The notes under the pieces are model-generated. The model was not told where the DNA came from, searched no databases, and saw nothing but the letters and a program-made list of their open reading frames with translations. A stretch of 64,000 nt of DNA from Marinomonas phaeophyticola (GTDB lineage Bacteria; Pseudomonadota; Gammaproteobacteria; Pseudomonadales; Marinomonadaceae): the NCBI RefSeq assembly GCF_026966905.1, contig NZ_JAPUBN010000020.1, forward strand, positions 186,001 through 250,000. Direction: 5' to 3'. Positions 27,981 to 36,626 of this stretch are shown one piece after another. Made by a program: the position numbers and the translations under genes. The number at the start of each line of letters is the position of its first letter. Positions within the stretch are counted from its first letter, which is position 1.

Positions 27981-29909
27981 ATGAAAAATAGAATAAAAAT
28001 CACTCGCTTATATGCAAGGTTATGTTTCTTTACGTTGTTTATTGTCGGTGTGGTTTTTTTTGTTTTTTCGGTGTTGCTTCATGACGCTTCTGAAAAAATT
28101 AATCAAAAAATAGTTGAAAGAGATCAGGTTGTGAGTATCCATTTCTTATTAAATGAACTCCATAATGATGCTTCTAGTTATGTTGGAACGGATCAGTTTG
28201 GTAAGAATGCCATTCTCTCTAGAATCGATAGTATCGATGATTTGATACAGCGAGCATCATTAGAAGATAAGTTTGATTTTAATTCATCTATATTAAAACG
28301 TGCTTTAGTCGAAGACCGTTTACGTTTTATCCAAGATGTCTCTTTTAACCTAGAGTTAAGCAAAAATATGTATTTTTCTCTAATGAAGGAGAAGTATCAA
28401 TATGGAAGCTATGTGGGCATTACTCAATCCGTTAGTTTGCATTTGAGTTGGGTGCTTTGTGCTGCGTTTTTTCTTCTATCTGCTTTTGTGTTTTTATTTT
28501 ATTTAAATTTTAAGAGAAAGATACAGGAAGATTTTGTTTTTCTTAAATCATTAATTAAAAAATATATGGTCTGGGATCTTTATGGGGACATGTTTTGTAC
28601 GAATACAGTTGAAGTAGATGAAATACATGAGTTGTTGGTGCTATTTAGTGAAAGCCAACTTCTACCGGCTAAGCTAAGAGAGCAAAAGTATGAACAATTA
28701 GATCATGCTTTTCAATTTTCTGATAGGCCAAGTATTTTGGTTGATCAACACCATAAAATAATAGATATAAACCATGCTTTTCAGCAACTATGGGAAGAGT
28801 CGCATGAAAAATTGTCGGCATTGTTGGATGTGCATTGTGATCAACATTCGGTATTGGTGGGGGAGTATATTGATGAAGTTCATTTTGTTTGGTTAAAGGG
28901 AACTGATCACAAAATTTTATTAGAGAATGGTTTATATATGTTAGACCACTCTAAAATCACTCATCATAACACCGATTTTGGCTACGTATTATCATTAGAT
29001 TTTATTTCTGAAAAAGTGGAACTGGGTGTTATTCATAAGTCCATTAAATTAATGCAGCAAGGGGTCTGGGATACGCCTATTAGAGTGAAAAGAGGCCTGT
29101 CTCCATTAACCGAAATTAGTCAGGGTTTAGAGTCGATTCGACTCTTTGTGTTGGAATCTAATACGATTGAGAAACTAGAGAATCCTTTAAATACTGACAA
29201 ATTAGAAGAGTTCGATGAACTTAATGAAATAGATGACTTCGATCATTTAGAGGAGTTTGATAACGTTGTTTTGGAGCAAAATGCCCCTGCTTCTTTTGAT
29301 GATAGTGACTCCTTTTTACCCACACTTTCTTTGTTGGATAAAGAGGAATCACGCCGTACAGGTTTAGATCATACTCTAGTGACTTTTAGTGATTGGGAAG
29401 AAAGGTTTAGAGAAAGCTTGATTAGAGTTTCAGCTGACTTAGTCGATCACTTAGAGTCTTCAGTCTTGTTAGGTTATGAAAATATTGTTCAAAAGCTACA
29501 AATAGCCCATAAGGAAATGCAGGCAGGGACAAGGGCGTTAAATGACTCTACTCGATTTCTCAACGAGGTAAGGGCGATTACTTTAAAAGCATTGATACAT
29601 GAGCAGTCTAAAGGAGAAGTTGAGCGAACCTCTTTAGCAAAAGATATAAATCATGATGTGGATACGATTATTTCATTGCTAGGTGATCTTGCTGACGATG
29701 AGCAAAAAACAATCGACTTGTTTAGCGCTGAAATTAATGTGGCTGAATTAAGAAAAGCTAAAGCGATTGAACACATACATAATTTTGAACCTGAATTATT
29801 GAGTCGATGTTTAGTTCTTTCGAAAGACTTGATTAAACCTCTTTTTGTTGAGGATAAAGTCTCTCTCTATATAGAACCCTCAAATGTAAATAATAGAGAC
29901 GACCGTTAA
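27981..29909 (+). CDS. Two-TM, PAS-containing receptor-like protein of unknown function
   Basis: A 642-residue protein I do not recognise. Membrane segments at about 14-32 and 156-176 enclose a ~120-residue periplasmic domain, the layout of a chemoreceptor or sensor kinase. A PAS-like segment follows at about 247-340 (SILVDQHHKIIDINHAFQQLWEES). Residues about 400-450 are acidic with a repeated LEEFD element. The C-terminal 150 residues are predicted helical. There is no MCP signalling tip, HAMP match, histidine kinase, GGDEF or EAL motif. It is 41 bases downstream of the CheA-like gene, so they are probably co-transcribed. It could present signals to the CheA-like protein, but that is a guess. 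Confidence 0.6.
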   Translation: MKNRIKITRLYARLCFFTLFIVGVVFFVFSVLLHDASEKINQKIVERDQVVSIHFLLNELHNDASSYVGTDQFGKNAILSRIDSIDDLIQRASLEDKFDFNSSILKRALVEDRLRFIQDVSFNLELSKNMYFSLMKEKYQYGSYVGITQSVSLHLSWVLCAAFFLLSAFVFLFYLNFKRKIQEDFVFLKSLIKKYMVWDLYGDMFCTNTVEVDEIHELLVLFSESQLLPAKLREQKYEQLDHAFQFSDRPSILVDQHHKIIDINHAFQQLWEESHEKLSALLDVHCDQHSVLVGEYIDEVHFVWLKGTDHKILLENGLYMLDHSKITHHNTDFGYVLSLDFISEKVELGVIHKSIKLMQQGVWDTPIRVKRGLSPLTEISQGLESIRLFVLESNTIEKLENPLNTDKLEEFDELNEIDDFDHLEEFDNVVLEQNAPASFDDSDSFLPTLSLLDKEESRRTGLDHTLVTFSDWEERFRESLIRVSADLVDHLESSVLLGYENIVQKLQIAHKEMQAGTRALNDSTRFLNEVRAITLKALIHEQSKGEVERTSLAKDINHDVDTIISLLGDLADDEQKTIDLFSAEINVAELRKAKAIEHIHNFEPELLSRCLVLSKDLIKPLFVEDKVSLYIEPSNVNNRDDR

Positions 29910-30107
29910 CAAATTTTGACACTCTTATAATTTCTATGAGCCTATAATAAATCTACATTGCTTAGATGAGAATCAGTGACAAAAATCTAATTTTGCGACT
30001 AATTCTACTATTATAGAGGGGGAGTAAAAAGAGTTTATAGCGACAGAATATCTTAAGTAACTATAGGTGTTTGAGGGTTGTTATTAATTTTCTTTACTTA
30101 AAACAGT

Positions 30108-31142
30108 ATGGTCGATTTCCTTTCTACTGCCCTTATCATTAGTGAGGCGTTGCCAGAGATGGGGTTGTTACATAATTTCTTACAACAAGAGAATTTTGAT
30201 GTGTTACCTGTCCGAAGTTTAGATGGGTTTGATTCAACAAAATTGAGCGATATAAATTTAATATGTATTGATGTTGGGTCAAGAGACGGCTCTGTTGAGT
30301 CCGTTTTAGAGTATCTTTATTCGAATTGTGTAAACCCTAGCCTATCTCTCTTGTTTATTTCTAATTCTACGGATGGTTTAGACTTAACGAAGTGGTTAAA
30401 TGATAAGTGTAATTTATTGGTTGGTAGCGGTTCCTTTCTTTCTATTGTTGTTATTCAGTTAGCGGATCGTAATTTATTGAACAGTGCCTTATTGTATCAC
30501 TCCCCTCGTTTTTTAAGTGTTATTCAATCTTTGGGTGTTTCATCTTTGTCTGTGGATAGGGAGGATAATACATCTATTTCAAATGTACCCTTTAGTTATT
30601 CTTCTTTGTGTTTGTCAAGCAGTGATGTATCTGCAACATTTGATTTGGATAGCTCTGAGTTTGAATATGAGTATTTTCTTGACCAGTATACGCTTAAGAC
30701 AGTTGATCCATTGCCAATATTGCTTAATTCGTTATCTGTTGTGTCTGGATTGCAAAAATACTCCAGTCAACTTTTTATGATTCTCTCAGAATTGTTTTCT
30801 AATGCTTTAGAACACGGAGTTTTGGAGCTAACGTCATCGGTAAAAGATACCCCTGAAGGATTTGCTCATTATTTCTCGGAAAGAGAATCTCGTCTACATG
30901 ATATTGTAAGTGGGTTTGTCTCTATAAAAATGCATGTAGAATATTCAAATTATGGTGGTGTGGTAACGGTTACTGTTGAGGACAGTGGTAAAGGATATGA
31001 TCCTAACTTAATAGTAAGTGAAGCAAATGAAGAGGGTACGCCTTACAATAGAGGATTGTATTTGGTAAGGCAATTAAGTGAAAAAGTAATTGTTTCTGCT
31101 AAGGGTAATAAAACTACGTGTCTTTTTAAATGGACTGAATAA
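30108..31142 (+). CDS. Receiver-like plus HATPase (RsbW-type) protein, PP2C domain apparently lost
   Basis: A 344-residue regulatory protein. Residues about 1-120 look like a degenerate receiver domain (LICIDVGSRDGS holds the likely acceptor region). Residues about 185-344 are an anti-sigma-type HATPase: N box ILSELFSNALEHGVLEL (about 223-239), G1 VEDSGKGYDP, G2 NRGLYLVRQL. In Pseudomonas flagellar loci a gene near fliK encodes receiver-PP2C-HATPase; this protein matches both ends, including the DPLPILLNSL and ESRLHDIVSGFV blocks, but only some 60 residues lie between, with no PP2C aspartate motifs. The 198-base gap upstream is the longest in the cluster. The ribosome site is weak. Confidence 0.65.
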   Translation: MVDFLSTALIISEALPEMGLLHNFLQQENFDVLPVRSLDGFDSTKLSDINLICIDVGSRDGSVESVLEYLYSNCVNPSLSLLFISNSTDGLDLTKWLNDKCNLLVGSGSFLSIVVIQLADRNLLNSALLYHSPRFLSVIQSLGVSSLSVDREDNTSISNVPFSYSSLCLSSSDVSATFDLDSSEFEYEYFLDQYTLKTVDPLPILLNSLSVVSGLQKYSSQLFMILSELFSNALEHGVLELTSSVKDTPEGFAHYFSERESRLHDIVSGFVSIKMHVEYSNYGGVVTVTVEDSGKGYDPNLIVSEANEEGTPYNRGLYLVRQLSEKVIVSAKGNKTTCLFKWTE

Positions 31143-31166
31143 ATTAATTTCCTTTTGGTTTAAAGT

Positions 31167-31182
31167 TGGCTTCAATATTGCT
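31167..31182 (+). promoter_or_regulatory. Sigma-54 promoter upstream of fliK
   Basis: TGGCTTCAATATTGCT matches the -24/-12 consensus TGGCAC-N5-TTGCW, with GG and GC exactly 10 bases apart. It lies 34 bases before the fliK ATG, leaving room for a short leader with a GGAGAGG ribosome site. It implies that fliK and the genes after it are activated by FlrC with RpoN. Confidence 0.75.
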
Positions 31183-31215
31183 TATTCTTAATTGGATAGT
31201 ATTGGAGAGGTTGTT

Positions 31216-33102
31216 ATGCAAGCACATTTAGATAATTTTATTACACCATCAAGTCGTAATAATTCATCTTATTCGTTAGGTGAAACACGATCATCGCCTT
31301 TGAAAGCGAGGAATGACGGTTTTGCAGACGCTCTTGATAAGGCAAGTAAACAGCAGTCTACTTCAAGTAGAGACCTTTCTACGAATTCTTCCTCTGAGGC
31401 AAATACGGACGAATCCTTTCATATACAGACAAAAAAAGTCGACGAAGGTGAAGTGCAAGATAACGGCTCTCAAAGCGAGCTTAATACGGAAGAGAATCAC
31501 GATGTAAACACGAACAAGGATAGCGAAAGAGCGGATGCGGATAGTCATGATGGTGGCAATGAGTTGCCTAAAAAGAATAGTACTTATGTCAAAGAACCGG
31601 TTAATGACGAAAATGGCCGTTTTCGCTCTTCAGATGTTAAAGAGCCCTATGATTTGAATTTTATAGAGAGCCTACAAACGGCACCTATTTCTATGGTTCA
31701 AGCAGTACCCACTTCTATAATTAATGAAGGCCTGACGGATCAAATGTCTGTCATTGGGGTAGAAAATGAAGGCAGTCAAGCTAGTCTCGATTTGAATGAA
31801 GATGCCCTTTCTTCAAGTGATTTAGCCGCTGAAACGGACGCAGCAGGCTTTGATTTATTGCTCGATGGAATGGTAGATAATAGCAATGCCTCGGCTGATA
31901 ATACGGTAGTTGATCATGTAGATAGTCTTGCCGTTTCTCAGGAGATAAGCGGTGATATACTTCCTATTTCGGCTCATGACACTAGCGAGGTTTTATCTGA
32001 ATCATCAAAAATGGAATCTTTGGATGAAAGACTTAAGCAGGTCTCTCAAATTATTGATGTTGACTCCGATTTGACTGCAGGTGGCCTGCTTAATGAAGAT
32101 AAAAGTGATATTTTAGTTTCGACATCCACTCCTTTAGAGTCTGTTGTTTTTGATACTAATGACGCAGAAGAGGTTCATCCGATAAATTTAAACTGGGTTC
32201 TTGGGGAGATGAAAAAACAAGCTTCAGAGCCAATGAATCTTGCGCAGGTGCAAAGTGCTACTAAAGAGTCGGTGCTACAGGGTGATAAATTAATCAATCC
32301 GTTGTTGATGCAAAAAACTTCGCTTGAAAAAACGACTGAAATAAACGTATCTGTAGACTACGAACAGTTGACCGATCCTGATGTCCCTTTGCTAATGCCG
32401 AACGTAAAGAGTGAAACGAAAAGTACTTTTCAGTTATCTCCAGATTTTAAGTTGCCGCCTGAATTTAAACTTATTTCAGCGGATGGGCCGCTATCCGCAG
32501 ACGATGCCTTTATTCTGGAATCTGTTGATTCAGATATTATGAAAAACTCATCCTTGTTTGATGATCAGGTAGAGAGCTTAACGACGTTAACGGACTCGAA
32601 ACTATTTACCTCGCCTTCTACGGCTATGAACTCCTCGGTATTATCAGTCACCACTCAGAGCAATCAATCAACATCTCAACCTTCTTTAACTATGACGGTT
32701 CCTCCTAATGATCCGAATTGGCCTCAAGAAATGCAGGATAAAGTTAAGTGGATTATGAGAGAGGGGGTACAGACAGCGGAGATCCACCTTGATCCACCTG
32801 AATTAGGTAGCTTAAGTGTAAAAGTATCACTAGATAGCGACGGTGCAAGTGTTACTTTTAGTGCGGCAACGCCTCAAGCAAGAGATCTTTTGGAAAGTCA
32901 AATGCAACGCTTGAGAGAGCTATTAGCTCAACAAGGGGTAGACTTAAATAAAGTTGATGTTAATGTTTCTCAAGGGCAGCATCAAGATTCCGAACATCAT
33001 AATTTTCAAGGGAAAGGTAACGTAATTGCGTCAGATGATGATGACGTAGAAGAAGTGAAAACATCTTATGTGAATGCATCGGGTGTTGATTATTATGCTT
33101 AG
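31216..33102 (+). CDS. fliK: Flagellar hook-length control protein FliK
   Basis: Secreted molecular ruler that sets hook length and switches export specificity through FlhB. It has 628 residues. The first ~480 are low-complexity, acidic and serine/threonine rich, as usual. The C-terminal Flg_hook domain (about 505-600) has VQTAEIHLDPPELGSLSVKV, then SATPQARDLLESQMQRLRELL and the GVDLNKVDVNVSQG end. The ATG at 31216 is chosen for the GGAGAGG site directly upstream; an in-frame TTG at 31192 is less likely. A sigma-54 promoter precedes it. Confidence 0.92.
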   Translation: MQAHLDNFITPSSRNNSSYSLGETRSSPLKARNDGFADALDKASKQQSTSSRDLSTNSSSEANTDESFHIQTKKVDEGEVQDNGSQSELNTEENHDVNTNKDSERADADSHDGGNELPKKNSTYVKEPVNDENGRFRSSDVKEPYDLNFIESLQTAPISMVQAVPTSIINEGLTDQMSVIGVENEGSQASLDLNEDALSSSDLAAETDAAGFDLLLDGMVDNSNASADNTVVDHVDSLAVSQEISGDILPISAHDTSEVLSESSKMESLDERLKQVSQIIDVDSDLTAGGLLNEDKSDILVSTSTPLESVVFDTNDAEEVHPINLNWVLGEMKKQASEPMNLAQVQSATKESVLQGDKLINPLLMQKTSLEKTTEINVSVDYEQLTDPDVPLLMPNVKSETKSTFQLSPDFKLPPEFKLISADGPLSADDAFILESVDSDIMKNSSLFDDQVESLTTLTDSKLFTSPSTAMNSSVLSVTTQSNQSTSQPSLTMTVPPNDPNWPQEMQDKVKWIMREGVQTAEIHLDPPELGSLSVKVSLDSDGASVTFSAATPQARDLLESQMQRLRELLAQQGVDLNKVDVNVSQGQHQDSEHHNFQGKGNVIASDDDDVEEVKTSYVNASGVDYYA

Positions 33103-33226
33103 CTAACGTTTTTCCATTTGTTTTGATATAAAGTGTTATCTGGCATGGTTCGTAGGCCGTATTTTTAAGAAAATTTAATGTACTATATTAATAATAAACC
33201 CTATGAAAACATTATGAGAGTAGAAA

Positions 33227-33754
33227 ATGGCTGAAGATGGATTGGATGTTGGGGAAGAGGAAGGTAAAAAAGGCGGCAAGAAGAAGCTGATCATTATTAT
33301 CATTGCACTTTTGCTTGTTCTTGGCGGAGGTGGCGGTGCGGCTTTCTTTCTTTTAGGCGGAGAAGATGAGGCGGAAGTTGGTACAGAAGAAAGTGTAGAC
33401 GCGAGTGCCGCGGGTGCGGGTGCTTCAGCCACAGGACCCGCAATTTATTTAGAGTTAGACCCTGCGTTTGTTGTTGATTTCATCGTGGCTAATAAACAGC
33501 GTTATCTGCAGCTTAATCTGACTGTTAAATCCCGTGATCAGGTTAAAGTGGATGCCATAAAGGTTCATATGCCTCTTATCCGAAATAGTTTGGTGTTACT
33601 TTTTGCTAATCAAAATTTTGATGAGCTACAGTCTTTAGATGGTAAAATGGCTTTAAAAGCAGCGGCGATTGAATCAATTAATAGCATCCTTACTCAAGAA
33701 ACTGGATCTGGTGGTGTTGAAGATGTTTTGTTTACTAATTTTGTAATGCAGTAA
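33227..33754 (+). CDS. fliL: Flagellar basal body-associated protein FliL
   Basis: Single-pass inner-membrane protein that supports stator function. 175 residues: acidic and lysine-rich N-terminus, membrane segment at about 21-41 (LIIIIIALLLVLGGGGGAAFFLL), an acidic linker, then the stomatin-like periplasmic domain (YLELDPAFVVDFI, KQRYLQLNLTVKSRD, MPLIRNSLVLLFANQNFDEL). The 124-base gap after fliK contains no convincing promoter. It is followed 5 bases later by fliM. Confidence 0.94.
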   Translation: MAEDGLDVGEEEGKKGGKKKLIIIIIALLLVLGGGGGAAFFLLGGEDEAEVGTEESVDASAAGAGASATGPAIYLELDPAFVVDFIVANKQRYLQLNLTVKSRDQVKVDAIKVHMPLIRNSLVLLFANQNFDELQSLDGKMALKAAAIESINSILTQETGSGGVEDVLFTNFVMQ

Positions 33755-33759
33755 CTCCT

Positions 33760-34728
33760 ATGTCAGCGCAAGATTTATTATCTCAAGATGAAATCGACGC
33801 TCTTTTACATGGAGCCGATGAAAAACCTGAGGATGATGAGCCGAAGGACCCTAATGGAATATCGTCCTATGATATAACTAGTCAAGAGCGAATTGTTCGT
33901 GGGCGAATGCCTACTCTCGAAATGATTAATGAACGTTTTGCTCGATATACTAGGATTAGCTTATTTAATCTTCTTCGCAGAACCGCTGATGTTTCGTCTG
34001 GGGGGCTGCAAATAATGAAGTTTGGTGAGTATGTTCATACTTTATACGTACCCACTAGTCTTAATCTTGTAAAATTTAGACCACTACGCAGTACGGCACT
34101 CTTTATATTAGATGCTAAGTTAGTTTTTAAGTTAGTGGACAATTTTTTTGGTGGGGATGGCCGACATGCAAAAATTGAAGGTCGGGAGTTTACTCCAACA
34201 GAAATCCGTATTGTTCAGCTGATGTTAGAGCAGGTTTTCGTTGATTTAACTGAAGCATGGGCCCCTGTATTAAAACTTGAGCTGGAATACATTAGTTCAG
34301 AAGTAAACCCCGCTATGGCAAATATAGTGAGCCCAAGCGAAGTGGTTATTGTATCGACATTTCATATTGAATTGGATGGCGGTGGAGGTGAATTGCATAT
34401 AACCTTGCCTTATTCGATGATTGAACCCGTAAGAGAGTTATTAGATGCGGGTGTTCAAAGTGACGTCGATGAAAAAGATGAACGCTGGGGTAAATCGCTA
34501 AGGCAGGATGTTGAAGAGTTAAATGTGAATTTGACGGCGACGGTTGTACAGAAGAAAATTAGTTTGGCTGATGTAGTTAAATTTAAGGTTGGGGATGTGA
34601 TTCCAATTGAAATGCCTGAGCATGTGATAGTTAAAGCCAATGGAATACCTACGATAAAAGGTAAACTTGGTGTAAGTAATGAAAGGTATTCTGTTCAAAT
34701 GGTTGAAAGTATTAAAATTGTAAAATGA
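33760..34728 (+). CDS. fliM: Flagellar motor switch protein FliM
   Basis: C-ring protein that receives CheY-P. The N-terminal CheY-binding peptide is DLLSQDEIDALLHG (residues 5-18). The middle domain has the GGXG-type motif FFGGDGR, and the C-terminal FliN-like SpoA domain (about 245-322) ends the protein. 322 residues, normal. It lies within fliLMNOPQR. Confidence 0.98.
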   Translation: MSAQDLLSQDEIDALLHGADEKPEDDEPKDPNGISSYDITSQERIVRGRMPTLEMINERFARYTRISLFNLLRRTADVSSGGLQIMKFGEYVHTLYVPTSLNLVKFRPLRSTALFILDAKLVFKLVDNFFGGDGRHAKIEGREFTPTEIRIVQLMLEQVFVDLTEAWAPVLKLELEYISSEVNPAMANIVSPSEVVIVSTFHIELDGGGGELHITLPYSMIEPVRELLDAGVQSDVDEKDERWGKSLRQDVEELNVNLTATVVQKKISLADVVKFKVGDVIPIEMPEHVIVKANGIPTIKGKLGVSNERYSVQMVESIKIVK

Positions 34729-34740
34729 TGAGTAAATAAG

Positions 34741-35199
34741 ATGTCAGAAGAATCCCCTGATCAAGAAGGTATGGATGGCGCGTTAGCTGATGAATGGGCA
34801 GAAGCCATGGCAGAGGCTGGTGAAACAGGTGAAAGTGATGGTATAGAAGATGAGTGGGCTGCTGCTATGTCTGAGCAGGAAGTGAAGCCTGCAGAGTTTG
34901 AAGAGTTATCTTCCGGTGCCCCGGCGACACATAATTTTGGTTCTGATCTTGATATGATTATGGATATTCCAGTTACCTTATCTATGGAGCTTGGGAATAC
35001 CGAAATAGCCATTCGAAATTTATTGCAACTTACCCAAGGGTCTGTAGTTGAGCTAGATAGATATGCCGGAGAACCTTTAGATGTTTTGGTTAATGGTACC
35101 TTGATTGCTCATGGTGAGGTAGTGGTCGTTAATGATAGATACGGTATTCGTTTAACGGATGTGGTTAGCCCAAGTGAACGTATTAGAAGATTGAAATAA
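34741..35199 (+). CDS. fliN: Flagellar motor switch protein FliN
   Basis: C-ring base protein with a C-terminal SpoA domain (DIPVTLSMELGNTEIAI, LDVLVNGTLIAHGEVVVVNDRYGIRL). It has 152 residues, longer than the ~137 of enteric FliN because of an acidic N-terminal extension. This extension contains a repeated motif, DEWAEAMAE at about residue 16 and DEWAAAMSE at about 38. The SpoA domain is normal. It sits 12 bases after fliM. Confidence 0.96.
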   Translation: MSEESPDQEGMDGALADEWAEAMAEAGETGESDGIEDEWAAAMSEQEVKPAEFEELSSGAPATHNFGSDLDMIMDIPVTLSMELGNTEIAIRNLLQLTQGSVVELDRYAGEPLDVLVNGTLIAHGEVVVVNDRYGIRLTDVVSPSERIRRLK

Positions 35200-35201
35200 C
35201 A

Positions 35202-35621
35202 TTGTTCAAAAACCTTTTATTTAAAATCCCCCAGATTATTGTTTTGACATTCTTGTTCGTCAGTAATGTCTATTCATCCTCTGGGGTTGCTGAAATGTCA
35301 GATGCCTCATCTCTATGGAAGATGTTTCTTTCATTAAGTGTTGTCCTTGTATTAATTCCTTTATTATTATTTGCGTATAAGAAGCTGCAATCTTTGCAGT
35401 TGGGCTCTAGCCGATCCATGATAAAAATTCTTTCTGTTCAATCATTAGGGACAAAAGAAAAATTGATAATGGTCGAGGTTGAAGGTCAAAAATTATTGTT
35501 AGGGGTAACCGCGGGCTCTATCACAAAGCTTAAAGAGTTTAATGATTCTAAGAGCTTTGATGCGTTGTTAGAAGAAGAAAATGCACATCAAAATACCGTA
35601 AATGAGAGTGATAATGCTTAA
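35202..35621 (+). CDS. fliO: Flagellar biosynthesis protein FliO
   Basis: Scaffold for assembly of the FliP ring of the export gate. 139 residues with an N-terminal hydrophobic signal-like segment (about 7-27), a membrane helix at about 44-62 ([20 protein letters not shown]) and the FliO cytoplasmic domain ([30 protein letters not shown]). The start is a TTG at 35202, two bases after the fliN stop, the only sensible start for a complete signal segment; translational coupling is likely. Confidence 0.88.
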   Translation: MFKNLLFKIPQIIVLTFLFVSNVYSSSGVAEMSDASSLWKMFLSLSVVLVLIPLLLFAYKKLQSLQLGSSRSMIKILSVQSLGTKEKLIMVEVEGQKLLLGVTAGSITKLKEFNDSKSFDALLEEENAHQNTVNESDNA

Positions 35622-36354
35622 AGGGATTCTCGTAGTATTTTTATCCTTATGGTCTGTTTATGGTCTCTCTGAAACAGGGTTGCCAGCCGTTACCGTGGTA
35701 ACCAACCCTGATGGTTCTCAAGATTACAGCGTCTCTCTGCAGATCTTGTTTATAATGACAGCATTGTCGTTATTGCCATCGGCTTTGATAATGATGTCTT
35801 CCTTTACTCGTATTATTATTGTTTTATCTATGCTAAGGCAAGCAATAGGATTGCAGTCGACACCTTCAAATCAAGTGTTAATTGGAATGGCTTTATTTTT
35901 AACGCTTTTTATTATGACGCCCACCTTAGATAAAATTAATGATCAGGCTTTACAGCCTTATTTAAATGAACAATTAACCTCTCTCGATGCTGCTGAGGCC
36001 GCTTCAATTCCTATTCGAGATTTTATGTTATCCCAAACTAGGGAAGATGATATCGCTTTATTTGTAAAGCTGGCAGGTAAAGAAGGGCAAATTGAGTCAC
36101 TTGAAACGCTCCCCTTTACTATTTTAATGCCTGCTTTTGTCACCAGCGAGTTAAAAACGGCCTTTCAAATTGGCTTCATGATTTTTATTCCATTCTTGAT
36201 CGTTGACCTTGTTGTGGCTAGTGTTTTGATGGCAATGGGTATGATGATGCTTTCCCCTGTCATTATTTCTTTGCCATTTAAAATAATGTTGTTTGTTATG
36301 GTTGATGGTTGGTCTATGATTATGGGAACGTTAGCTGCAAGTTTCGGTATTTAG
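35614..36354 (+). CDS. fliP: Flagellar export gate protein FliP
   Basis: Core subunit of the FliPQR export channel. 246 residues from ATG 35614, which overlaps the fliO stop by 8 bases and has GAGAG upstream. It has an N-terminal signal peptide, then the hallmark [38 protein letters not shown], the [17 protein letters not shown] block, and [28 protein letters not shown] near the end. Normal and intact. Confidence 0.97.
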   Translation: MLKGILVVFLSLWSVYGLSETGLPAVTVVTNPDGSQDYSVSLQILFIMTALSLLPSALIMMSSFTRIIIVLSMLRQAIGLQSTPSNQVLIGMALFLTLFIMTPTLDKINDQALQPYLNEQLTSLDAAEAASIPIRDFMLSQTREDDIALFVKLAGKEGQIESLETLPFTILMPAFVTSELKTAFQIGFMIFIPFLIVDLVVASVLMAMGMMMLSPVIISLPFKIMLFVMVDGWSMIMGTLAASFGI

Positions 36355-36356
36355 TT

Positions 36357-36626
36357 ATGGATCCTCAAGTTGTCTTAGACCTTTATGGTCGTGGCTTTTA
36401 TTTGATCATTGTTCTAGTGAGTTCGTTAATGGTTCCTGGCTTAATTGCCGGTCTAGTCGTAAGTGTGTTTCAGGCGGCGACACAAATAAATGAGCAAACA
36501 CTGTCTTTTCTACCGAGGTTTATCATTACTCTAGGCGTAATTATGTACCTTGGGCCATGGATTCTTATGCAGTTGACTGACTTCACTACGCAATTATTTA
36601 CTAATATTCCTATGATAATTGGGTAA
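36357..36626 (+). CDS. fliQ: Flagellar export gate protein FliQ
   Basis: Small two-helix subunit of the export channel. The ATG at 36357 gives 89 residues, the family length, starting MDPQVVLDLYGRGFYLI. Membrane segments at about 15-37 and 52-74 are joined by the conserved QAATQINEQTLSFLPR loop. It begins 2 bases after fliP and its stop overlaps the fliR ATG. Confidence 0.96.
   Translation: MDPQVVLDLYGRGFYLIIVLVSSLMVPGLIAGLVVSVFQAATQINEQTLSFLPRFIITLGVIMYLGPWILMQLTDFTTQLFTNIPMIIG

Noticed and set aside
27716..28003. Open frame on the - strand across the end of the CheA-like gene
   Set aside because: It is a shadow of the + strand genes in AT-rich sequence, with no recognisable protein features, and the + strand frames on both sides are better supported.
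33015..33030. GG-N10-GC spacing near the 3' end of fliK that could be a sigma-54 promoter for fliL
   Set aside because: It lacks the TGGC half and lies inside coding sequence almost 200 bases from fliL; the match is expected by chance.
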